NCBI GenBank assembly: GCA_003008705.1
Contig: PDUO01000030.1
Location: 650,420 to 714,419, forward strand
DNA from: Pezicula radicicola
Lineage: Eukaryota > Ascomycota > Leotiomycetes > Helotiales > Dermateaceae
Reading direction: 5' to 3'
DNA: 64,000 bases
Shown: in pieces, positions 45,057 to 58,200 of the stretch
Layout of the letters: each line of letters starts with the position of its first letter
How positions within the stretch are numbered: the first letter of the stretch is position 1
Made by a program: the position numbers and the translations under genes
Notes under the pieces: model-generated
The model's database searches: none
What the model saw: only the letters and a program-made list of their open reading frames with translations
What the model was told of the DNA's origin: nothing

Positions 45057-46000
45057 TGTGAGATTAGACCCAAGATTTACCGTATCAGTCTTTTGCAAGT
45101 GCTTCCGACAATGTGAAGGTCGAAATTTCAATGTCTCCTTGTGTCTGGTGTGAATGAATGTGCAACGTGCGAGGAACCTGCATTCAATTATATACACGGA
45201 GCGGCGGGGAGTAAGTAACTTTTACGCTCTAAAGTTCACCTAGACTTCACCAATGACTACGGATGCTCAGTATTGGCGAACACTGACTGAAGATAATGAT
45301 ACAGCTGAAAAGAGGAGGGGGCAACGCAATTTGTCTAGACCCCGCGTTTCTACTCCCCGCATGGTCGCACACAGGTACGAGGTTGCAGTTGAGAGAAGTG
45401 CAGACATTGGGTCAAGTTAATCAAGATACTCAAGATAAAGTTCTGTCATTTGGCCTCTGTCGATTTCCCCGCATTCCCCGCATTCCTCTACAGTATCACG
45501 GTCAAACCTCCGTCTACCTTCTCTTTCTTCAAAGGATGTCACAAAAGTCTTCTACAAATCTTAGTCCACACCTCCTTCCGAGCAGTCCGAATCAATGCCT
45601 TCCTGGGAACCTCTTAAAGTTAAACGACATCTATCGTGCTCAGAGTCTGCACAGGCAAGTATAAAGTTAAAGACAGTAATAGGGGAAAAGGTGGTTCTGT
45701 TGGATTTAGAGTAGAAGAAGTTATGAGTCTTATTTATGGCCGAATGTTCTCCGCAATATTGATATGTCCGAGACGTTGATCTTTAAGTGACGTCTTCCTC
45801 TTTAGCGATTGGCTATGTAGCTATGCGCAGCTCAAGGGTGAAGATTTAGTGCCAACTAATGCTTCTTTAAACATCAGAAAGCTGTATATAGGAATTATTT
45901 GGAGAGCTACTTTACATATTATCAACAGAAGAAAAAAAAACCAAAAACTCAATTACTAAATATTTAATAGAGCTTCTCTCCAATACTAAGGAACAACTAC
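45057..46000. other. Intergenic; upstream of the alcohol oxidase
   Basis: No gene. A frame at 45296-45664 plus has no motif. Confidence 0.45.
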
Positions 46001-46118
46001 TACGAAGGACAAATTCATTGCACTTGAGCCTGGTCCAAGCGTTTCCTCACCCAAATTAATACTTTTCACAGCGAAAACGCTTGGACCAGGCTCAAGTGCA
46101 ATGAATTTGTCCTTCGTA
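46001..46118. repeat. Perfect 44-bp inverted repeat (hairpin)
   Basis: 46001-46044 (starting TACGAAGGACAAATTCATTG) is exactly the reverse complement of 46075-46118, with a 30-nt spacer (46045-46074). The transcript would fold into an uninterrupted 44-bp stem. The arms do not look coding. There is no obvious target duplication next to the arms. It could be a foldback transposon remnant, a small-RNA precursor, or a recent inverted duplication. Confidence 0.95.
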
Positions 46119-46266
46119 CACATGTCCTATTACCAAATAACCAGTGCAAGTACTTCTAGAATACAGTGTGCTGTGTCCCCAACCCTCGTTCTTCGACAAT
46201 GAGGTGAAGTATCCCAAAACGTCAACCCCTGTTCATAACAGAGAATCAAGTCCAAACACCTAATAA

Positions 46267-48169
46267 TTAATTTCCACTCCTCCCAATCCACCTCCCCTCA
46301 TTCCCTCCCTCCCACTCCGTCAACTCAACAAACCCCCCCATTAACCCTTTCTGCCCACCAGCACTCCTAACCCCATTTGAACCCGCTCCTCGTCTCCCAC
46401 TACTAGTTCTCGGTTTCGATCTTGATGCTGAAGAGGATGTTGAAGAAGATGCAGAAGGTGATGATTTATCGGTGAGATTAGAGAAGATTCGTGGATAGAG
46501 ATGAGCGAGTAATTGTCTGATAGAAGGGAGACAGGCACAGATTATTGCTATTGCTAATTCGAGGATTGTCCAGATTGTTACATTTACGTAATCCCCTATA
46601 CAGAAACAAAATAAAAATAAAACGTTAGCTAAGGTGAAGATTTGGGAATTGGGAGGGATGGACGGAATAATACATACAGCTTGGATCAATCGAATTTCCA
46701 AATGAGAGAAGTGATTGAAGACGAAGGATTGAGATGATAAATCCACTGTTTTGTTATATTTAGTTAACAGGGTAGACGAAGAGGAAGAGGAAGAAGAAGA
46801 AGAGAGGGAGAAAACATACCACCCCCCAACCCCAAACATAAAACAAACCGCCCACTTCTTCTTCCACCCCATATTCAACCTCAAAACAACTGGAATAGGT
46901 AAAGCAATAATCAGAATATCCTGTGCAATACTACTCACACTATTCGCATACGCTAAAGCATTTATATTAATACATTTCCCACCTTTCAAATCCTTATTCC
47001 AGAAATAAGAAATCGGACTACAGGATAATATTGTAAGGAGTGATATTATGGTTGTGGAGAGGAAAACCAAAAAGATTGTAATAAAGACGAGGTTTTTGAA
47101 GGTTTTGTAGGAGGAGAATATTCGGAGGTAGAAGAATAGGATGGAGATTTTTGATAGGGATAGTTCCCAGACGTAGATGTTTTCTGCTATGTAGACTGTA
47201 TTTTAGGAAGGAGATTGTTAGTTTAGTTTTGGCTTGGGTGATTTTGGGGGGTTAATCGTGAATTAGGGAAGGAAGTGGTAGAAGACAGTGTGGGAAATAG
47301 GAAAGGAATAGGATGACGAACAGTTTTTAAGAAAGCGAAGAAGATCGCCCTCTTGAAGATCCCAAAGATGTCTTCCGAATCCTTGTCTTGAAACTAACCG
47401 CACAAAGAACAAATGATCAATAAAACTCCATACATTAACAAACACCGGAAGACACATACTCAATATCGTAAGAATCGTAGTCGGTAAAGCCATCAACTAT
47501 ACCCAATTCTCGATTAGCCGACGAAGTTACGAACTAAATAAACTCCTCACTTCCTATAAGATGCATATACATACCAAACTTCCAAAAATAACGTAATCTT
47601 CTGCGCCTAGTAGAATTTTCAAAATCGGTTTAGAGAGGAGGCGTAATGGGACGACGAAGCTTAGAACACCGACGACGCTCGTTACGACAATTATGGGGAC
47701 GAGTGACCGGTCGTCATGGGATAAATTGCAGGTGGCGGCTTGGACTTTTGAGAGGACTGCAGTGTGAGGTTGTTAGTTTTGCATTTGGAGGTCCTCTTTG
47801 GGGTTTGACAGAATGAAGATATTGCTGCGCTGTGGCATTACGGATGGGGAATTTGAGTTCTGTACCTAAAGAGTCATGCATAGTACAGTTTGCAAGTATA
47901 CACTCCGCTGTTAAGGCTGGGAGTGTAGTACTGCTACATTGACAAGTTGTATTCAGCAGTGAGCAATTGACTTCTGGGACCGTTTGGGCAAGACAATTGA
48001 GCTAGAGAGAGGCATAATGATTAGATAGCGTTCGACGAACAAGGGAGGAGGATTATTGACTTACTCCACAGCTGGTAATATTAGCTATGGTAAACTGTTG
48101 CGCTACTGTACTAGAAGCCATAATAGTGCTGCAAAGAACAACCGAAAGAGGAATGCCGAGAAGCCTCAT
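46267..48169 (-). CDS. CFEM-domain PTH11-like seven-helix receptor
   Basis: Multi-exon gene; the first exons are 48065-48169, 47866-48001 and 47575-47756, followed by several short exons to the stop at 46267. The N-terminus is a signal peptide (MRLLGIPLSVVLCSTIMASS). A CFEM-type Cys module follows, completed by splicing: TSCG/LNCLAQTVPEVNC, NTTCQCSSTTLPALTAEC and ILANCTMHDSL. The membrane part has PIIVVTSVVGVLSFVVPLR, GFGRHLWDLQEGDLLRFLK (the family's GxGxxxW block), YVWELSLSKISILFFYLRIF, LVFITIFLVFLSTTIISLL, DILIIALPIPVVLRL and TIWTILELAIAIICACLPSI. A Ser-rich cytoplasmic tail ends in RWIGRSGN. CFEM-PTH11 proteins are candidate G-protein-coupled receptors for surface sensing. Exon borders in the middle (about 47180-47560) and around 46600-46830, where one intron holds a GAA-rich microsatellite, are approximate. 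Confidence 0.85.
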
Positions 48170-50200
48170 CTTAAGACTTGATAGTATGTAAATGGTGGAT
48201 GCCCACTCTGTCGAGATAGCTCGAGGTGATGAGATAAGACGCGTACATTGACGCTTATTACTCTTGAAGCTGTGTATAAATCGTCCTAAACGAAAAACAA
48301 ACAGACAGCAATTGAATGCAAAAGCGGGAGTAGACTTTCAATAACATCCGTCCATACCAAAGACTAAAGGACGAACCAGACACGGACTTGAAATAGTCTA
48401 GACACCAAGGTTTGCAACACCAAACAATGCGATTAAAAGAGAAACAAGAAACTGGAAACAGAAGTCCCAAAAGTATATTTTTCTTCAAGACGAAAGGACG
48501 AGAGACACGGACACGACGAGGTGGAGATTTCACTCCCACACAAAGAAGCGGATAAGAACGACTAGTCATGGCATGAGGACGTGCAAACCTGTGCAGAGGC
48601 CTACTGGTGCTATTTCTCCAAACTCACAAGGTATTACTAGTATTACTAGTAGGGAGGTAGGTCTCGGAGGCGCGGATACTGATCGCAAAAGTCCAAATTG
48701 GGTAAAAGAGACAACACCACTCTGCAGGACCCGAGACATGCTGAACAAAACACATGACGAAATTTTACTTTTAACTACTATGAAGAGTGTAAAAGATTTA
48801 CGACCAGATGCGAGGGGAACCTTCCCCATCCTTGGTAACGGCAACCCGGTCAGAAGCTACCTTGCGTACTTGCGTACCTTACACTCCATAAGCAGCAAAT
48901 CATAATCGGGATTGCAAAAGCTACTCAGCATTTCAAACAGAAGATAATAAATACTATCTACTTTACCGTTAAAGCCATTTATACTTTCCCCCCAATACAG
49001 TAAATAGTACGAAAAGTATAGCTTCAAATAATGCCCACCGTCACCATGGATTTGGCCGTTCGGATGGGTTCTGGATCTTTGACAGGAATAAGCGAAAGTC
49101 ATTGTTCGTCATCTCTCAACAAGATAACCAATTATCGAGTGGTCAGCACACCAACTTTTCTCTGACAACGACGAAACACTAGAGCTAAGGAAGAACGGCT
49201 AGTACTTCCTCTCGCTTCGTCGCAGCTCGCTACACGCTACTCCACGACTAGCTACTAGCTACCTAGCCTCAACCTTATAGGCTACACCTGGTGCACCACT
49301 TTTCCCAACTCCGGTACCACCTCCCGATATCTTCTGCCGACTTCACCCCTCCTTTACCTGATCGAAGAGTCATGAGCAAAGGACAATTGGCTAGCTGAAA
49401 ACGCGTTTCTTGATACGCTTGACTTCGGAAAACTAGCTAGATAAAGCATTCGTTGAAGCCAGAGTGGTGTGTTGCACCGCAGATCATCACTCATTCTAAG
49501 GCCCAATGCGACATTGCGAACGAGAAAAGGACGGCGATTTATCTGTAGGCACTTATTACCATATGGAGAGACATCACAAGACCTGAACTGTGTTTCGCTG
49601 GAGCCCCATTGCTGTTTAGTGTAGTTGGAGTGAAAGCCATGTAGTGACAAGGAACCAAGTCATTCTGTAAACAATGTGACAGCACCAACAAAAAAAATAT
49701 CATATATGTCTCATCTCTCTCTACTGCGTACTATATAAAAGCAAGGCAAAAGCAACTACCATGCTACCTGCCGGCTACTAAACCATCATAACATAAAGTT
49801 CAGCCCGCCTCCTTTTCTATACACGTTTGACGGGAAATAAAAGGAAAAGTGGGTATAGTATAACGCAGAAAGCAACACCAACACCAACACCAACACCCTG
49901 TACAGCAAGCACAACCTCCACCCCAGCTAGGTCGGTCATTCATCCAAAAGTCATAAGTCAAAAGCAAGAAAGCCAGCGCCATGAATGCTTACAAAAATAC
50001 GCAACCGCCATCCCTCGAAAGGCCGTGCAAGAATAAGAATATAGAAAAAACTATAGAAAAATCGGAGTCGTGTCGTAAAGCATAGCAGATAAAACATAAA
50101 GTGTTCCTCTTCCTGCATCTTTTTTCTCGGTCATTAGCCGTGGGTCGTTGTGGTGGATGTTAATTGTTCCTTTTTAGGTGTTTTGTTTTCTCGTCGCCAT
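48170..50200. other. Intergenic; nothing recognised
   Basis: Contains the receptor promoter and the 3' flank of the ArfGEF gene. A CAACAC hexamer microsatellite lies at about 49876-49903. Short frames lack motifs. Confidence 0.45.
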
Positions 50201-53200
50201 TCAAGGTCGCAAGGAAATCTCGATCTCACTCTCTGCACTTCCTTGTCGACCTCTACTCTCATGCTGCTCATCATCGATTTCTTCATTACTCTCCATAATA
50301 GCCTTATGAGCTGCCCTCTCTTTATAGATGCGCTCTTTGGCGGCTTCGGCCATGGTCAGAGTATCAATATACGTACGGAACTTGATCGTTTCCTTGAGGA
50401 GATATGACGACTTCTTCTCCCAGTTTGCCATGGCTTTCACAGCGTTGGGGTGGCGAGGTGTGAACTAGGCTCGGTTGTCAGTTCTAAGTTTCATAATAGG
50501 AAAGGGCCAAGAGAAACTCACGGCCAAAAGCATAGGACTTCGCAATTGATTGTGCTTCTGTAGCTCCTCTTCGATGCCTGTAACATAGGCAGTGAGGGTC
50601 CTGAGTTGATCTGGTTCCATTAGGTTGCTAGCACGCATGCTTTGTGTTGGTGGCGTCCAATCCGAGATATTAATTTTATCGCCAGGAAGCCTGCCCCTAA
50701 CTGCACCGCCAGGGACTTGATCCAGACTACTTCGCAATGAACTCTGCATGCTGGGTCTTGCGCCCGAGGTTGAAGGCCTGCCGGGAGTTTGTTCGTTGTG
50801 TTCATTGATGGCGCTGACGAGGGCATTGTTGACGATTGCGTCAGACCAGCCATATTCAATGTTGGAAATACCACCAACAAGTGGATGGTTAGAGAGACGT
50901 GCTGACCAGTAGTTGGCGGTGCTAACGAATTCTTTAACAATTTCCGGGGTGCCTACTTGAAAGAGATGAACTGCACCAGTGGGGAGCGACAATGCCCAGA
51001 CGTGAGGCCTAGCTTTAGAGTAGCCTGGAGATGGAAGGGCGGAGGCGATCGTCTGTCGGAGCAGAAATGATCCAAGGGACTCCGCATTCTCTTGCCAGTT
51101 ACCTCCACCTACCACAGTACTTCCAGAAGCCTTGGACAGGGATTTCGACTTTTGCCGTAAGGACTTCGAAGAAAATGAGAATAGAGACATGTATCCCTTC
51201 TCAATGACAGCAAATGTCTCGTTCCAATTTCGATCTTTGGCTTTCTTGTCAAGTGCCTCGAGATGATGCTTGTGCTTGACGATTCCTTCCTTGGCCCAAG
51301 GTGCGCCAGCCAGCTCAAGAGACTCATCTTCCAGCAAAGGAGCAACGTGATCTGGATCACTACTCGAAGTATGCGTTTCTTCCCGAATAATCGCCTGTGA
51401 AAGAGCATTGGCGAAACCAATGGATTGTTGGTAATCGCCTTGAGGCCAGGCTGAGCCGAGAGAATCTACAGACATTGAGGTTTGGGTCTTTCCAAGGGAA
51501 TATCTGCTCCACGTACTGGATGAAACGGATGGGCTCCACATAGAAGACTGGTCGTCTAGGCTCGTTCGACTGGATCCCATGCCGTTGTTGGGGTAGAGTC
51601 GCGGCCGTGAACGATTCTTGTTGCTGAACTTTCCGGTTCCATGGCGAGCCGAATCAGCTGTTCTTCCTCGCATATAGCTTGGAGATTCTGATGGAGCTTT
51701 GCTCAGGACGCTGGGAGTTCGCCTGAGCATTCCATTTGCAAATACAGCCAATGTGTTTGACGACGTAGGGGGTTGGAGTTTTTCGATAGGTGCACCAAAG
51801 AGTGGAAGTCGTTCATCACGAATAGAATTATAGAAATCCTTAAGCACGATCTCAACCTGTACCTCCCAAGTTCGCATAGTGCCATGGAAAGGCGTCTTGA
51901 CCAAAGGCCCACAATCGTCCTTCGGAGTATCATAATCCAACGGCGTTGGGGTATTGCCGGTGAGGTCTCCTGAGTTCGTTCGAGGGGGTGGTTGTGGTTT
52001 GAAAGATTGCCTCCAGGAAGGTCGCTCTACTTCAATCGAGGCTCTCTCCGTTTTCGATGAAGGATCGGTGACCTTGGCGCTTCCAGTTGCAGTGTTGAAT
52101 GTAGGATTCTTGCCTGGTAAAATAGTCGGCCTGTTGGGTTCGAAAGCATCAGGTGCAGCATCAACCACACTTCGTCGAATTGTGGGCATGGTGTTCTTGA
52201 TGAACTGGCTTCGAGTCATCTTTTGATCAATGTCCGCAAGATGCAAATCTGTGTTCAGTAGCAGAATGGAATAGCAGATGGTGTGGACAACATCTGCGAG
52301 AAAATCAGCTATCATCTCGGACACGTGATGTGATACTTACCAGTATCCTTGAAGCCGTGGTCAGGATTGCATTGACACCACCGCTCAGCGAACCTGCTCA
52401 GTATTCGATCCACCTGTTGGCTTTCGGCCTTCAACACCAGCCTACTGCACAAGCTCCGCAATGCTGCAAGAATGTTCAAGTTGGCGAAATCATACAACTC
52501 CATATAAGCAAGAAGTGTCCTAGAACGCACTGGCCCTTCCTCGCCCATCCAAGCAGCAGCCTTTTCTTTCTGAATGAAGTCTTCATTTCCGGCATAAATC
52601 TTCTGCGCCTTCTGACGGTCGCCTTCTGTGGGCGTATCAGCAACCTTGGGCTGAAATTCTTCTTCTAGCTCTCTGATGGCCTCAGCTGCAGTGAGTAGGC
52701 GGGGACTGGAGGGGGCTTCCTCCACCTCTCCCTCCACTTGGACAACTGGTAAACTTGTAGCTGATTTATATACCGTAGAGGTAGAAGCTGATGGAACGAC
52801 AGATGCCTTTGTTTGCGGCAATGACAATTCTGACAACTGCTTCCCACTATCTTCTCTAGACACATCTTCGTCTGACGACGTTGGCTCCAACCAAACTCTA
52901 TGGTCTTTCGGAGGTGCTGCTGGAGGTGACTTTGTAGGAGTCAACAATACCCATTCTCCATCATCCCCGACCTTTGGCGTGTGTTGACTGGATTTGGAAA
53001 ATGTAGCACTGTGGGGCGAATTCAGGGCCGGCGAAGAAGCTCGCGCTAGAGTAGTTGTTGGAGAACGCTTCCCATGTACTCGCTCGTACTCGGTGACGAG
53101 AGCTCTGTCTCGCACTACCGAGTTAGAGGGTGAAAAGGAAGGTGATGTTGGCATTGGACTTGCGTGCCACTTTGTCTCATTCGAATCATCTTTCGTGAGA

Positions 53201-55203
53201 GGAAGTGGTGCTGTCTCAGCTGTGCTTTGTGCGTCTCCGTTGTCGCTGCTATCTTTGAGGAATGTAACGTCAGAAGCATCCCTTGCATTGCCATCTACAG
53301 CAGTCGGAATGCTAGAGTGGGGATGCAATAGTGGCTTTTCATATGAAGGAAAGTTTTCCAATCCGTCTCCGGACCTTGGCTTAACCGTTCTGATCGTAGC
53401 GTTTTTGTCTGGCGTGTAATCTGGAGAGAAGCCTCGGATATCCCTCTCATCAAGATCCGCAGAGTCACTAATCTGGCTGCCGAGAGTACTTTGCGTGTGT
53501 GAATGATGTAGTGTTCCAGGGCTTCGCAAGTAAGGGTTCATAACCTTGCGCAAGCTACTAACTGGACTTGGCTGCGGGTTAGGTAGTAACACAGAAAATT
53601 CCTTCTGCTGTGGGTGAGGTAGCAGAACTGGTATTGCTGGAACTTGAATTTCTGGCTCTGATGCAGACTTCTTGCGACGACGGAAGAACGAAGAGGGCTT
53701 CTTTGTGAGAACGTGTTCTTTGTCCTTTGTTGCCGGAGGGGGAGGGGGAGTTTGAGATTTGAGTTGGTTCCCGATATGGTGCGGCTTACTGCTTGGCCGG
53801 CTGTTATTGCTCGGTCTGTCCGTGGTTTCAACTGATGTCGTGGAACCATGCGACAGGGGTGGCTCGGGTGCCTGCTGAATGTTTTTGGACGAGCCAAAGA
53901 CTCTTCTAAAGAACCCAGGACGCGATGGTTGTACCGGCGCTGGCACTTCCTCTTTGGTTTTCCCATATCCCACCAAAGGCGCTGGCGCTGGCTCCTCCTT
54001 GTTGAAAGCGGGCATCGCAGGCAATTCTCGAGTGCGGTCGTGCAGACCGTAGTCAAATCTGGCACCCGAACCTATGTTTGACCTTCCCTTGTAAGCACTC
54101 TTGGTTGATTTCGAACTTCGTTTGCGCTCAAGTCTCCCATTCGGTTCTACGGCCGATGGATCGTGCTGCGGAGGGAATGCCGGGGACATAACCGGGGAAC
54201 TGGGACGCAACCTTCGAGGCCCAACAGGAACTGTAGGAGTAGGTGCAGCATCGTAGTCGTAAGGGGAGAAGGAAGTGACGCTTGGGTTTATTCGTCCGCC
54301 CAATGGATGCGCAGGAGCACTCATACTCTGGCGTCCATCACTCCCATAATCAAAACTTGAAGACCTCCCTGGCAGCCCATGTGCCCACCGCTGACTACTT
54401 GTAATCTGCGCGTACCCAAGATCAAAGCTATTGGCACTGCTCCCTTTACTCCCCTTTGCACTTCGCGAATGTGACTTTCGTGGTGGTATTTGAATTGGAG
54501 GACCCCTTGACCCTGCGAAATTCTGACTGTTCACGGTATCCCTGCGTACACTCTGCATCCTATTTAGCCCAGTTTGAAAGTTGGAACTAGAATTGCTCCT
54601 CCTGCCACGAGACATATGTTCGGAATATCGGCTAGAGTCGTCTGCATTGTCATAATCTGAGCTGTACGAATAGTTGTGGCCAACTCCCCTGCTGTTCCCT
54701 CTTGAAGCGAAAGTATGCGTGCGTTGATAGAGCTCCTCATCGTCTGGGAAAGACGAGTATAATTGCTCCTCCTCGACCGTCGGGTTCCTCTGCCCAAAGT
54801 CTGTGTGGTCGAAGGAAAATTGGTCGAGAGAAAGCAGCATATGGTCTACCAACGAGTCTCTTGTAACATTCCTCGGACTCAGCGACAGGTCGTGTGAATC
54901 GCGATTCATCTGCCTTGGGTCCGTCTCATTCTCTTTATTAGATTGCGGATCAATAGGGGTGATGTCGTCCAAAAACGTTTCCCTAAATCCAGTCCGCACC
55001 TTTAGCGCCCGGTTGGCTGCAGCAGTAACATTGGCTTTTGGCAATGGAGGGGGATAAATAGAATTGGGCGTTTGCGGCGGAGACAGGTCTTGGTTCTTCC
55101 CCTTATTGTAGCCGGTGTCGACATTTAAAGAAACACCCAGGCGCTTGGTAGGCGACATGGACCTGATCTGGTGCTGCTGATTCTCGAACGAAGATTGGGG
55201 CAT
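50201..55203 (-). CDS. Sec7-PH Arf guanine-nucleotide exchange factor (Syt1-like)
   Basis: Three exons: 52341-55203, 50522-52293 and 50201-50464, with introns of 47 and 57 bp. The phases agree and give 1632 residues. The first 850 residues are disordered (polar, Ser/Pro-rich; SFFRRRKKSASEPEIQ and FFRRVFGSSKNIQQ patches are basic). A Sec7 domain lies at about 865-1010: FANLNILAALRSLCSRLVLK, AESQQVDRILSRFAERWCQC (carrying the glutamic finger of motif 1), then, created by the first splice, DVVHTICYSILLLNTDLHLA (motif 2). A PH domain follows at about 1290-1430 (HKHHLEALDKKAKDRNWNET, FAVIEKGYMSLF, KARPHVWALSLPTGAVHLF, FVSTANYWSARLS). The C-terminus is helical (ETIKFRTYIDTLTMAEAAKE). It should exchange GDP for GTP on Arf-family GTPases at Golgi or plasma membrane. 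The start used is the first ATG of the frame; an upstream TTG extends it without support. Confidence 0.92.
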
Positions 55204-58200
55204 GACTGTGGAGGGGGTGTGTAGGCGCCAGCCGCTGGCATCCAAGGTTATTCGCCAATTCCAATCGTCAAATATCGATTTGTTGTCACTCCATCCAACA
55301 ACGCCGTCCCTGAGCTATCTTGCGCTCCTGGTGTTTTGGTGCTGTAATCGTCCTGTCCTGTCCTCTCCTCTCGCTGCTGTGCTCTGCCTCGGCGTAGCTT
55401 GCTCGCTGAGGCCGTCGCCTTCCTGCTATTCCAACACTTGTTCCTTCAGTATTCCCCTGGTTCGAAGCATCCGGGGTGGACCAGATGGTGATGGTGCGCG
55501 ATGGATTGCTAATCGAGGGGCAGGAATAGGAATGGGAATAGCTACTCCTACTGCGGATTTGCGGTGATGCAGCTACTGTCGGAAGTGTTGTTGATCTTGA
55601 AACAGGGCCGAGGGAACGGCGATAGTAAAGAGCGGTGCTAGGTATTAAGAATTAATCGGTAGGGACAGTTTCGCAGGTTCAGTATGTAGAAGAATGCGAA
55701 ATGAAGGTGTTCTGCGATCCTGGGGTGCTGGTGTCGAGGAGAGAATAATCGCTGGCAAAGAGAAATAGCGTTTGGCTAGAGTGTTGCGACGACGAGTAGC
55801 AGAGCACCGTACACTGGTGCACCACGCACCACACCACGAGCGGAACGAACTTAACGTTAAAGCTTGCTTCTGTAGCAAGCTTATTATCAATGCTGGGGAC
55901 TTTTTTGCCTTCTGTCGTGTGTCTCAGCCTGTGCGCGTGTCTTCTTTGCTGGGTAGTAATGTACGGTATTATTAGTCCGTAGGTACCTAGGTAGGTACTG
56001 TACTGTACAGTACTGAACTGCACTGTACTACTTACTGCACTGGACGGGAACTGTCCTGCAGCTGCAGCAGTCTATAGAGCTCCCTTCCTAGCCCTTAGCA
56101 GCTACCGCGTACTGATCCGTCTTTCCCCCTTCCCACTTGCTTCTTCTCTTCTTCTTCCCTTTCCGCTTCGGTCCTCGGATGGTGGAATTGGAGTGGATGG
56201 TCGTGGCCCTGTGGCGCCTGGTAAAAACGGTGGACCAGTGGCAGCGACAGAACAAGCTGCACAGCACTGACTGGTGTCCCTGGGTATCCCACGCAAAAAT
56301 GTCTGTCAACGCATGCGAGAGAAGAACACCGAATATTAATTAAGAATGTGGAATACGGTCGGAAAGCCAATAATTATTGGTTATGGAGTATGGCTGCCAG
56401 CAAGGAGCATCCCCACGTGAGATCATTGGCCGGATTACTGCAATGGGGATTAATTCCAGGTACACGAAGAGGTAGCAGCAGCCAGGAGGGTCCAAATCTA
56501 AATCTCTTCGACAGCTCCAAAATAAATGAATGCGGCGAAAGGGTGGTCTCAGTGGTCTCAGTGGTCTCATATGGCGCGAACTGGTCTGTGGTGAGGTCTG
56601 TGTCGAATTGCGATCTCCGCCTTCTCTCCTTTCCTCAATTTTGTTATCTTTATTAGGTTGTAGTGTTTGTCCTGTACGAGCACAGCAATTATGATGGATG
56701 ATTGGTCTTCTTAACATGTAATACTCTACAATCAAGTCATGCTTTGAAGGATTCCTCAAACACGGCACTTCTAAGTCCTGACTGGGAGACTTGGGGATAT
56801 TTGGAAGTGCGAAAGGCTACGACGTCGCAGCCATAGGTAGGTAGATGGCACAGCATGATAGTATCATGCAATCGGCCTTTACAGAGACCTGCCATAGGAT
56901 GGTATGCTGAATGTCAAGTTTCAGGGGCGAGGGGAAGAGGGATAACAGCATCCTTTGATAGGTGAGAGGCGACGAGAAACTGGATGACAGATTCCCCTAC
57001 GATAGATACACAGCGGTACGAAGTACAAGAAGGGGTGCTAAGTGCTGCAAGGCCGAGGAGTTGAAGAAGTTCAAGACATGTGGTTCCTCATTGCTGGATC
57101 GTCAAAACCTGGATACCCTTTGTTGCGAAGAGCGGTGTAATGATCATGGTTATAGCCATCTGAGTTTTCTGAATTCCGATGCTGGGTTTCTACCAATACC
57201 TGCCTGTCATATGTTCCGATCGTACTGTCACATACAGTAAGGGCTCGAAGCAAGAAGGGATATGGCTGTCTTGCTCACCGACTTAGCAAGTTTGCTTCTT
57301 CTCAAAAGTTCTCCCTACTGGTATGCGATTTGCAAGATGCAGATGGCGATGCAGCCTTGCGAGCAGTAGTGCAAGCCACGTCTCCTTTCCTAACCAAAGT
57401 CGGTGAATCGGCAGAAAAAGAGTTCAAAAGAACTCTCCGCAAGCTGCATGCGATGGGGTCAAAGATACAGGCTTCCGTACTCCCCTCCCTTCCCCCCCTT
57501 CCCCCCCCCTTTGCCCTGCATAAAGATTTGTGCGTGCCTGGCGCTTCTGAGATCTTGTGATTTCCCTCTGCATCAGGATGCTTCATCCTTGTCAAGCCAC
57601 ATGTACGTTTCCATTAGCACCAGAGCTGAATCTAGGACCGATCAGGGGAACCTTGAAACCAATTAGGAAGGATCCTTGGATAGCGGAGATTTTTCTCACG
57701 CTTGTGGCTACGCTTCGGAATAGCGGCGCCATGTGGCGGAAGCATAATTACTGTAAAAATGGCTATGAATAGATCCAAAGGCGGTGAAGTGGGCCGACCG
57801 GAGAGACAAGGCAGGGCGTGGGGCTTTTAGCGACACGGAGCAGAGACAGCGTAGTTCGTAGGGACGAAAGGGACTTCCGACTCCTCAGAAGAAAAGATAG
57901 GAGGTAGCCACAGCTCTTACTTCGTAAGGTGTTCGGCAGGGTTCGGCACGCGTTCGGGAATACCGACACACTCATTCCCAATTGACTTTATTGATACTCG
58001 AGTCAATTTGCTCTCCGTGAATTTCTTGTAGTTTAGCGAGTCGAGGACTTGCCTCCTGTGGATAATGGTTCTCGTCAATGATACTTACGTAGCTCTTTCC
58101 AATCCAGTGCATCTGCGAGAGCATACTATTACTCTAAGCGAGGTGTGACTATGCCGTAAGATCGATAGGCAAAGTCTTGGCCATGGTATGAAGTAAGACA

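Noticed and set aside
50465..50521. Reading through the second ArfGEF intron as coding
   Set aside because: The sequence has GTGAGT and CCTAG splice ends, and splicing restores the frame into a conserved-looking C-terminus.
55202..55567. 121-codon plus-strand frame over the ArfGEF start
   Set aside because: Overlaps the 5' end and leader of a well-supported gene and has no motif.
56340..56768. 142-codon minus-strand frame
   Set aside because: No motif, no homolog recognised, Arg/Pro/Cys composition typical of non-coding frames.
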